Assembly: GCA_045545175.1 (NCBI GenBank)
Contig: JAZQAK010000007.1
Coordinates: forward strand, 1-64,000
Direction: 5' to 3'
Origin: RGIG6165 sp045545175
Lineage (GTDB): Bacteria > Bacillota > Clostridia > Oscillospirales > Feifaniaceae
Length of the DNA stretch: 64,000 nucleotides
The notes under the pieces were generated by a model. The model worked only from the letters and a program-made list of their open reading frames with translations. It was not told the DNA's origin and made no database searches. Made by a program: the position numbers and the translations under genes. Shown here piece after piece: positions 53,896-59,853 of this stretch. How positions within the stretch are numbered: the first letter of the stretch is position 1; each line of letters opens with the position of its first letter.

Positions 53896-53926
53896 TTTGC
53901 CTGCAACATAATCGAAATTATGTGGT
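53896..53926. repeat. Palindromic site 1 upstream of tetR
   Basis: TTTGCCTGCAACATAATCGA, then AATTATGTGGTA. The 16-base core (53907-53922) is the exact reverse complement of the core at 54181-54196, while the flanks (TTTGCCTGCA and TGGTA) are in the same orientation at both sites. Confidence 0.6.
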
Positions 53927-53936
53927 ACGGCAAAAA

Positions 53937-53955
53937 CCACATATTCGAAATTATG
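53937..53955. repeat. Palindromic site 2 / left inverted repeat of a possible switch
   Basis: CCACATATTCGAAATTATG. It matches the inverted sequence at 54181-54199 with one mismatch over 19 bases. It lies between the tetR promoter and the gene. Confidence 0.6.
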
Positions 53956-53985
53956 TGGGTTGATATACATATCATTAGCCTAAAC

Positions 53986-54014
53986 AATGTATCATATTAA
54001 GGAGTGTTTGTCAA
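53986..54014 (-). promoter_or_regulatory. Sigma-A promoter of tetR inside the inverted-repeat segment
   Basis: A perfect TTGACA (54014-54009), a 17-base spacer, and TACATT (53991-53986) on the minus strand, pointing at tetR. It is located between the inverted sites 53937-53955 and 54181-54199. Confidence 0.7.
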
Positions 54015-54069
54015 TGATTTCGCTTATATTTCCAAAAAAGTTTATATTTCAGAAATGATGACATAGCAA

Positions 54070-54116
54070 AGCAGACCGGTCAAAAAATTCATATTGCCCG
54101 GTCTTATAAGTCTGCT
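54070..54116. other. Stem-loop inside the possible invertible segment
   Basis: GACCGG / CCGGTC and GCAGAC / GTCTGC can pair in alternative ways. The hairpin could block read-through between the recombinase and tetR. No strong T-run is present. Confidence 0.4.
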
Positions 54117-54180
54117 TTAGTTTTTGCTCTTTTTGGAAAAAATTCCTAAAATCAAATACATAAGGTGTCTTTGCCTGCAT

Positions 54181-54199
54181 CATAATTTCGATTATGTGG
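54181..54199. repeat. Palindromic site 3 / right inverted repeat, 11 bases past the recombinase gene
   Basis: CATAATTTCGATTATGTGG, the inverted partner of sites 1 and 2. It is immediately downstream of the recombinase stop codon (54211). Confidence 0.6.
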
Positions 54200-54210
54200 T
54201 ATTTTTATAT

Positions 54211-55047
54211 CTATAGCCTCAAAAGTCCCAGTTTCTGTATCTGGCGACAATGCACGTCGTACGTTTCCATAGTATAGATGCGTGTGGTATTTACGCTCGA
54301 ATGTCCGAGAATATCTGCAAGACGTACTATGTCTTTCTGGATAGAATAATAGGTGCGTGCAAACAAGTGCCGCAGATTATGCGGGAATACCTTTTCCCGA
54401 CTCACCCCTGCACTTTCACAAAGTGCTTTCATCATCTTCCATATCGTGCTTCTGTCAAGCGGTTTGCCCGTTCTCGTTACGAATACGGGGCCGCTTGTTA
54501 TTTTTTGCCTCTTTGCATATTCTTTAAGCATTCTGCAAAGTTCCTTCGGCAGAATCACGACTCGCATTTTGCCCTTGCAATTTATGGTCGCTTTACCTGC
54601 ATTCACTGCCTCTGCCGTGATAGCCGATAATTCCGACACCCTGATTCCGCTGCTGCATATCGTCTGCATCAGATAATACAGCCTGTCATCCTTTTTTTCG
54701 GTGGCAGCTGAGAGAAGCCTCTCGTATTCCGCCTTTGTGAGTTCTTTTGACCTTTCTGCAAAAATCTGTTTCTGGATTTTGAGCATTTTCACCTTTAAAC
54801 CGTGCCACCCGTTAAACTCAAAAAAGCTGTTGAGCGACGACAAAACAGAATTTACCGATGCCGGCATATAATTCTCCTTAAGGTGCTCTTTGTACCGCAG
54901 GACTGCCATTTTATCAAGTTCACAGCCCGTCAGCCATACAAAGAATGCTGTTACGTCACGTATATATTTTTCTAGTGTTGCGGAGGACTTTTCCTCCTCG
55001 ATAAGATAATGCCTGAATTTTTGGATCAATTCTTTAGTTAGTCTCAT
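54211..55047 (-). CDS. Tyrosine-type recombinase/integrase
   Basis: A 278-residue site-specific recombinase. An N-terminal SAM-like core-binding domain (about 3-85) precedes the catalytic domain. The catalytic residues are Arg in SGIRVSELSAI, Lys near INCKGKMRVV, His/Arg in FPHNLRHLFA, His in LGHSSVNTT, and Tyr in RIYTMETY. I choose ATG at 55047 (RBS AAGGGAG); the frame also extends to 55089. No phage or conjugation genes are near. It ends next to the inverted sites upstream of tetR, so it may act on them. Confidence 0.9.
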   Translation of the reverse strand: MRLTKELIQKFRHYLIEEEKSSATLEKYIRDVTAFFVWLTGCELDKMAVLRYKEHLKENYMPASVNSVLSSLNSFFEFNGWHGLKVKMLKIQKQIFAERSKELTKAEYERLLSAATEKKDDRLYYLMQTICSSGIRVSELSAITAEAVNAGKATINCKGKMRVVILPKELCRMLKEYAKRQKITSGPVFVTRTGKPLDRSTIWKMMKALCESAGVSREKVFPHNLRHLFARTYYSIQKDIVRLADILGHSSVNTTRIYTMETYDVHCRQIQKLGLLRL

Positions 55048-55121
55048 AATTAACAACTCCCTTTCGATTTGATACTTATATTGTACCACTTAATGCAAGA
55101 TATATAAGAGTTGTCAACGAT

Positions 55122-55150
55122 TTGCATATATACGGCCGCCGTTCATGCAA
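55122..55150. repeat. Dyad between the recombinase and the acyltransferase
   Basis: TTGCAT....ACGG / CCGT..ATGCAA, with two nested inverted pairs over 29 bases in the divergent promoter region. It may be an operator. Confidence 0.4.
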
Positions 55151-55168
55151 TTTTAACACTTTGTTTTA

Positions 55169-55197
55169 TTGTTAAAATTCGGTTTTAGTGGTATAAT
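55169..55197 (+). promoter_or_regulatory. Sigma-A promoter of the envelope-lipid operon
   Basis: TTGTTA (55169-55174), a 17-base spacer, and a perfect TATAAT (55192-55197) with a TG just before it. Transcription would start near 55204, which supports the ATG at 55230. Confidence 0.7.
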
Positions 55198-55229
55198 ATA
55201 CCGAAACACGTTAAATGAGGATGTTTTTG

Positions 55230-55973
55230 ATGAACGCTAAACCGATATATAAATTTTTAGCGGCAATTTTAAAAGCCGTATATCCGAAAATTACGGCTGT
55301 CGGGACAGAAAATATACCCGATGAGCCTGTTATAATCGTAGGTAATCACTGCCAGATTCACGGACCGATTGCCTGCGAGTTTTATTCACCCGTAAAACGC
55401 CGTACCTGGGTTGCCGGTGCAACGACAAGTCTTAAAGACGCTCCTTCATACGCATACGAGGATTTCTGGTCGCAGAAGCCGAAGTGGCAGTTGCCGTTTT
55501 TCAAAATGGTGTCGTATATTGTATCACCGCTTTTAGTGCTTATCAACAGTAATGCGCAAACTATTCCCGTTTACAGAGATAAACGTATTCTCTCAACCTT
55601 TAAACGCACCGTTTCCTGCCTTGAAAACGGGGAAAGTATCGTCATTTTTCCCGAGCATGACGTAAAGTGCAACAACGTAATTTACGATTTTCAGGACAGA
55701 TTTATCGACGTTGCGAGACTCTATTACAAAAAGACGGGTAAAAAGTTATGCTTTGTGCCTCTTTACATAGCGCCCAAAATGAAAAAAATGTATTACGGCA
55801 AGGGCGTTTACTTTAATTCCGAGGCGGTTACGGAGGATGAGCGAAGAAGAATTTGCGATTATCTTATGAATGAGATAACCGCTATTGCACGCTCACTTCC
55901 GACACACACCGTTGTGCCGTACAGAAACATTCCCAAAAAATATTATCCGACAAACAAGGAGGTCGGGAAATGA
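55230..55973 (+). CDS. PlsC-like lysophospholipid acyltransferase
   Basis: 247 residues from ATG at 55230 (GAGG nine bases before); an earlier in-frame ATG at 55215 would leave almost no leader. The acyltransferase motif I appears as GNHCQIHGP, where the usual HxxxxD Asp is Gly. Motif III is present as IVIFPEHD. A hydrophobic segment (MVSYIVSPLLVLINS) lies at about 95. It would acylate lysophospholipid or a related glycerolipid at the membrane. The odd motif I raises some doubt about activity. It leads an operon of envelope-lipid genes with overlapping stops and starts. Confidence 0.8.
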   Translation: MNAKPIYKFLAAILKAVYPKITAVGTENIPDEPVIIVGNHCQIHGPIACEFYSPVKRRTWVAGATTSLKDAPSYAYEDFWSQKPKWQLPFFKMVSYIVSPLLVLINSNAQTIPVYRDKRILSTFKRTVSCLENGESIVIFPEHDVKCNNVIYDFQDRFIDVARLYYKKTGKKLCFVPLYIAPKMKKMYYGKGVYFNSEAVTEDERRRICDYLMNEITAIARSLPTHTVVPYRNIPKKYYPTNKEVGK

Positions 55974-56626
55974 GAAAGCCCGTGGTCGATTACAGAAACT
56001 TTCGACTGTCAAAAATAAATACTCCCGAATTTTCGCATTTAAAATACCTTCTCGGCTGGGTAGGTTATTTTATACTTTATCTGCTTACGGAAAATTTGAT
56101 TCCGAGGGAAAACTGTTACGTCGTGCACAGCGTTGTTGACGATTTAATCCCCTTTTGTGAGGTTTTCGTAATACCCTACGTTTTCTGGTATGCACTCGTG
56201 GCAGGAAGCCTTCTGTGGTTTGCCCTCTACAACGTTGACGGGTTTAAAAAACTTTCCACCTATATAATAATCACGCAGATAATCGCAATGACGGTGTATA
56301 TCATATTCCCCAACTGCCAGAATCTGCGTCCCGACGTTTTTGCAAGGGATAATATCTTTACAAAGCTCGTCGGTTTGATATATACTGTTGATACAAGCAC
56401 CAACGTATGCCCCTCTTTACACGTGGGCTACTCGCTTGGAATTCTCTCGGTATGGCTGAGGGAAAAAACGGCGTCAAAGGCTGTGAAAATTTTCGTTGCC
56501 GTCACCGTTTTACTCGTTTGTATGTCGGTTACGTTTATCAAACAGCACTCTTTCGTCGACGTTATTGCCGCCATCCCCATGTGCCTTATTGCAGAGTACA
56601 TCGTTTTTTACAGGAGGAAGAAATGA
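55970..56626 (+). CDS. PAP2-family membrane phosphatase
   Basis: A 218-residue, six-helix membrane protein. The PAP2 motifs are CPSLHVGYSL (PSxH, about residue 144) and KQHSFVDVIAAIP (SxxHxxxD type, about 190). Such proteins dephosphorylate undecaprenyl pyrophosphate, phosphatidic acid or similar lipids, or act as inositol-phosphoceramide-type transferases. It overlaps the acyltransferase and the GtrA gene by four bases. Confidence 0.85.
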   Translation: MRKPVVDYRNFRLSKINTPEFSHLKYLLGWVGYFILYLLTENLIPRENCYVVHSVVDDLIPFCEVFVIPYVFWYALVAGSLLWFALYNVDGFKKLSTYIIITQIIAMTVYIIFPNCQNLRPDVFARDNIFTKLVGLIYTVDTSTNVCPSLHVGYSLGILSVWLREKTASKAVKIFVAVTVLLVCMSVTFIKQHSFVDVIAAIPMCLIAEYIVFYRRKK

Positions 56627-57030
56627 CGGATACAAAAAAAGAACTTTTGCGTTCACTTAAATTCACGCTTTTCTCGATAAGCGCAGGGCTTATACAGATT
56701 CTAAGCTACACACTTTTTATGGAGGTTTTCCACCTCGTACCGTGGGTATCCTACCTCATTTCGCTGACACTCTCGGTCGTGTGGAATTTTACCTTAAACC
56801 GCAAGTACACCTTCCACTCGGCAAACAACGTGCCCGTTGCAATGCTCAAGGTTTTGGCGTTTTACCTTGTATTCACGCCCCTTTCGACGTGGTGGACTAA
56901 GGCACTCACCGAGGCAGGTTGGAACGCTTATCTTGTTGAAATCCTCACGATGCTTGTAAACTTCGTGACCGAATTTTTATTCCAGCGCTTCGTTGTTTTC
57001 AAAAACAGTATTGATACGGCAAACAAATAA
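56623..57030 (+). CDS. GtrA-family membrane protein
   Basis: A 135-residue protein with four transmembrane helices (e.g. FTLFSISAGLIQILSYTLFM and MLTMLVNFVTEFLFQRFVVF-like C-terminus) and the family's NFTLNRKYTFHS loop. GtrA proteins are thought to flip polyprenyl-linked sugars. The start overlaps the PAP2 stop (ATGA), with GGAGG seven bases upstream; a longer in-frame reading from 56407 is only the shadow of the PAP2 gene. Confidence 0.88.
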   Translation: MTDTKKELLRSLKFTLFSISAGLIQILSYTLFMEVFHLVPWVSYLISLTLSVVWNFTLNRKYTFHSANNVPVAMLKVLAFYLVFTPLSTWWTKALTEAGWNAYLVEILTMLVNFVTEFLFQRFVVFKNSIDTANK

Positions 57031-57049
57031 TTTACATAAGGAGAAAACT

Positions 57050-57850
57050 ATGAATATCACTCACGATTTTCACGTTCATACGGTTATTTCGTCCTGTGGT
57101 AAGGAATCTGCTACGGTTGAAAACTATATGCGTATTGCAAAAGACGTAGGTCTTACCAAAATAGGCTTTGCAGATCATATGTGGGACTCTGCAATCGAAG
57201 GTGCTTCACGTTGGTATGCACCCCAGGATTACGAGCACGTTGCACAGATTAAATCCGAAATTGAAAAGTATAAAGACAGCGGTGTCAAAATCTATTTCGG
57301 CTGCGAAGGTGAGTACGACTATCCCCACCGCGGTGTTGCCATGACCGAGGAAACGGCAGAGAAGTTTGACTTCATCATTATCCCCCATTCACATACGCAT
57401 ATCACTATGCCCAAGGACTATTATGAGCCCTATCAGAAGTGTATTGACTTTATGGTACAGGCGTATGAGGACATCATTAACAGCAACGTAAGCCGTTATA
57501 TCACGTCTATGGCGCATCCCTTTATGGCTTGCAAGTCGCCCTACGACAACCGCATTTTAATGCCCCTCATTCCTGACGATACGTACAGAAGGCTCTTCTC
57601 AAAGACGGCTGAAAAAGGCATCGCACTCGAAATTCAGACGCCCTGCTTTGCACGCGACCTTGAGCCTGATGCTGTTGCAGGTCAGCATACTTTGATAAGA
57701 ATATACAGTATGGCTAAGGAAGAAGGCTGTAAATTCACCTTCGGAAGTGATGCACACAACACCCTCGAATATCCGCATATCGAAATCGCAAACAAGGTTG
57801 CCGACCTTCTTAGTCTTAAAGAAGACGACCTTGCCCCCATCGTAAGATGA
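57050..57850 (+). CDS. PHP-domain phosphoesterase
   Basis: A 266-residue PHP protein from ATG at 57050 (AAGGAG upstream). Metal-binding motifs are HDFHVHTVISSCG (about residue 5), GFADHMWDS (about 40), and FGSDAHN (about 230). The substrate is not known. It is a second PHP protein, distinct from the one at 20348. It overlaps the DUF1461 gene by four bases. Confidence 0.82.
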   Translation: MNITHDFHVHTVISSCGKESATVENYMRIAKDVGLTKIGFADHMWDSAIEGASRWYAPQDYEHVAQIKSEIEKYKDSGVKIYFGCEGEYDYPHRGVAMTEETAEKFDFIIIPHSHTHITMPKDYYEPYQKCIDFMVQAYEDIINSNVSRYITSMAHPFMACKSPYDNRILMPLIPDDTYRRLFSKTAEKGIALEIQTPCFARDLEPDAVAGQHTLIRIYSMAKEEGCKFTFGSDAHNTLEYPHIEIANKVADLLSLKEDDLAPIVR

Positions 57851-58470
57851 AAAAAATGATTTTTTCAGGGATACTTGCCGTATCCCTGTTTTTATTCATA
57901 ATCTCGTTTTCCATTGCCCTGCCCATATACGTGCGCCCCTTTTACTATGCGCATATCGGGGCTATGGACCTGCCGTCACAAAGCGGTTTTTCCGAAAGCG
58001 AGATAAAAGAGGCGTATGACGGGGTGCTCGACTATTTAACGCTCGGCAAGGAATTTGATACGGGCGTTATGGCTCATTCGGCGGAGGGTAAAGCACATTT
58101 TGCCGATTGCAAGGCATTATTTACGCTCAATACCGTCGTGCTGATTGCGTCCTCACTCTGCCTTGCGGTTTTATTCGCACTGAGAAAGAGGATTAAAGTA
58201 TGTAAAGCAGTCCCCTTTTACACGGGTCTTTCGGCGGTTATTCTGCCCGTTGTTATCGGTGCTCTCGCAAGTCTCAATATCGACAAGGCGTTTGTGATAT
58301 TCCACCGCATTTTCTTTCCGGGTAAGGACAACTGGGTTTTCGACCCCCGTTATGACGAGATAATTTCGGTGCTTCCGATGCAATTTTTCGTAAACTGCGG
58401 TATTTTAATAGGCGCAAGCGTTTTGCTTTTATCGGTTGTAATTATGTTATTAAGCAGGAAAAGAAAATGA
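57847..58470 (+). CDS. DUF1461 (TIGR01906-like) integral membrane protein
   Basis: A 207-residue membrane protein with about four helices. The family hallmark is near residue 150-180: FVIFHRIFFPGKDNWVFDPR, then IISVLPMQFF. The function is unknown. Its Lit-like relatives include lipoprotein intramolecular transacylases, which would fit the lipid context. The start and end overlap both neighbours by four bases. Confidence 0.85.
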   Translation: MKKMIFSGILAVSLFLFIISFSIALPIYVRPFYYAHIGAMDLPSQSGFSESEIKEAYDGVLDYLTLGKEFDTGVMAHSAEGKAHFADCKALFTLNTVVLIASSLCLAVLFALRKRIKVCKAVPFYTGLSAVILPVVIGALASLNIDKAFVIFHRIFFPGKDNWVFDPRYDEIISVLPMQFFVNCGILIGASVLLLSVVIMLLSRKRK

Positions 58471-58964
58471 GTTTACCGACACGAAAACCACCAAGACTCA
58501 AAAATTATGATTATTCCTCACCGGGAATGTATTTTATTACAATTTGCGTAAAAGACAGAAAATCCCTTCTCGGAGAAATTGTAGGGGGTGGCGATTTCGA
58601 CACCCCGAAAATGATGCTGTCCGTATACGGTAAAATCCTTGACAAATATATAGGTCTGCTAAATAAAAAATATTCTCACATAAAAACGGACAAATATATA
58701 ATAATGCCCAATCATTTTCATTTGATTTTATGCATTACGGATTATAAAAACGGTGCGTCGGAAACCGCCGCACCCTACAACAGCGAAATATCAAAATTCG
58801 TGTCGTTATTAAAAAGGCATTGTAATCGGGAATACGGAAAAAACATCTGGCAACGGTCTTTTTATGACCATATTATACGTGACGAAAACGACTATCGGAC
58901 AATATGGGAATACATAGACACAAACCCCGAAAAATGGCAGCAGGACTGTTTTTACACAAAATAA
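58467..58964 (+). CDS. RAYT-type (REP-associated) Y1 transposase
   Basis: A 165-residue Y1/HUH nuclease. The opening (PTRKPPRLKNYDYSSPGMYF, then ITICVKDR) is typical of RAYTs. The HUH motif is MPNHFHLILCI (about residue 73). The catalytic Tyr is expected in the SKFVSLLKRHCNREYGK region, and WQRSFYDHIIRDENDY follows. Inside the gene, 58751-58779 is REP-like and encodes the loop KNGASETAAPYN. Its start overlaps the DUF1461 stop by ATGA, so it is translated as the last operon gene. No flanking terminal repeats of an IS are visible. Confidence 0.88.
   Translation: MSLPTRKPPRLKNYDYSSPGMYFITICVKDRKSLLGEIVGGGDFDTPKMMLSVYGKILDKYIGLLNKKYSHIKTDKYIIMPNHFHLILCITDYKNGASETAAPYNSEISKFVSLLKRHCNREYGKNIWQRSFYDHIIRDENDYRTIWEYIDTNPEKWQQDCFYTK
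58751..58779. repeat. REP-like repeat inside the RAYT gene
   Basis: Starts CGGTGCGTCGG and ends CGCACCCTACA, the same pattern as 35329-35356. It forms an imperfect hairpin within the coding frame. Confidence 0.55.
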
Positions 58965-58994
58965 AAAAGGACTTCGTTAAAGAAGTCCTTTTTC
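58963..58994. terminator. Bidirectional terminator between RAYT and the SLOG gene
   Basis: AAAAAGGACTTC / GAAGTCCTTTTT with a 6-base loop and A/T runs on both sides. Confidence 0.8.
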
Positions 58995-58995
58995 A

Positions 58996-59427
58996 TTATA
59001 CAACGTCAATAATATTTATATCTTGTTGTTTAGCATACTTATATGTCTGAGCTGCCCCACCCCATGTAAATTTTACATAGCATATTGCATATGTGGAATT
59101 ATTGACAAGGTATTTATTCCGAGCGGGAATCGCTGACTTAAAATAATATTTTTCAAACCCATACGGATATATTATTTCATCAAAGATTTCCTTATTGTAA
59201 ACATTAAAACTAAGATACGGGATAACCAATATATTCCGTATATGAGGATATTTCTTTTTCAACTCATAAACAACACCTGCACATAACCTGTCAAATCTGC
59301 CCATACCGCCTGACATAAAAATATATACCCCTTTTTCTATTAGTTTTATAATTTCTGCACGAACCTGTTCCTGTGATACGTCTAAACATTCATTGTGTCC
59401 TATAAAAGTTGCTGTATGTTCTCTCAT
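58996..59427 (-). CDS. SLOG-family protein (DUF1273-like)
   Basis: A 143-residue Rossmann-like protein. It opens REHTATFIGHNECLDV, has the phosphate/nucleotide-binding SGGMGRFDRLCAG (about residue 38), then PARNKYLVNNSTYAICY (about 100) and FTWGGAAQTYKYAKQQ. This matches SLOG proteins of the DUF1273/YpsA type, which bind nucleotide-derived ligands and often sit in mobile or defence-related DNA. The ATG is preceded by GGAGG. It is divergent from the XRE gene. Confidence 0.8.
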   Translation of the reverse strand: MREHTATFIGHNECLDVSQEQVRAEIIKLIEKGVYIFMSGGMGRFDRLCAGVVYELKKKYPHIRNILVIPYLSFNVYNKEIFDEIIYPYGFEKYYFKSAIPARNKYLVNNSTYAICYVKFTWGGAAQTYKYAKQQDINIIDVV

Positions 59428-59440
59428 TTATGCCTCCTTC

Positions 59441-59498
59441 GGCTATGCATAGCCTAAAAGTAGTATGCGTAGCCTATAATGATTAAAAAAATAGGCTA
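59441..59498. promoter_or_regulatory. Divergent operator region with repeated TAGGCTA/TAGCC motifs
   Basis: A perfect 14-base palindrome GGCTATGCATAGCC (59441-59454), a related TATGCGTAGCCTA (59464-59476) that runs into TATAAT (59475-59480), and TAGGCTA at 59492-59498. The repeats could bind the XRE protein and control both genes. Confidence 0.5.
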
Positions 59499-59524
59499 CC
59501 CTATATAAAAAAGGGGTAGTTTCT

Positions 59525-59782
59525 ATGAGTAATGTTCAGTCACCGCTCTGTCAGGCGGTAAAAAACAGAATATTATGTTTATGCGACGAAAGGGATTTAA
59601 CAATAAACGCTCTGGCAACCGTTGCAGGTCTGCCACCCTCATCAATAAAGAATATTCTTTACGGAAAAAGCAAAAATCCCAAAATTGCAACAATCAAAAT
59701 TATATGCGACGGACTTAATATGCAGTTAAAGGATTTTTTCGACTCCCCGGAATTCGAGAACCTTGAACAAGAAATCAAATAA
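59525..59782 (+). CDS. XRE-family helix-turn-helix regulator
   Basis: An 85-residue protein consisting of one HTH domain: LCDERDLTINALATVAGLPP, then SSIKNILYGKSKNPKIATI (recognition-helix area). It is likely a DNA-binding regulator of itself and of the divergent SLOG gene. AAGGGG lies upstream of the ATG. A strong terminator follows. Confidence 0.88.
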   Translation: MSNVQSPLCQAVKNRILCLCDERDLTINALATVAGLPPSSIKNILYGKSKNPKIATIKIICDGLNMQLKDFFDSPEFENLEQEIK

Positions 59783-59786
59783 ACCC

Positions 59787-59826
59787 ATACGGCAGGTGAT
59801 AAAACACCTGCCGTATATTTTTTATT
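59787..59826 (+). terminator. Terminator after the XRE gene
   Basis: ATACGGCAGGTG / CACCTGCCGTAT, a perfect 12-base stem with a 6-base loop, followed by ATTTTTTATTT. Confidence 0.8.
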
Positions 59827-59853
59827 TAATTCCGAATTCCGAATTACGAATTC

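Noticed and set aside
54211..55047. Integrative element or prophage around the tyrosine recombinase
   Set aside because: No phage, conjugation or relaxase genes and no matching att sites at a tRNA are nearby. A local switch recombinase fits better.
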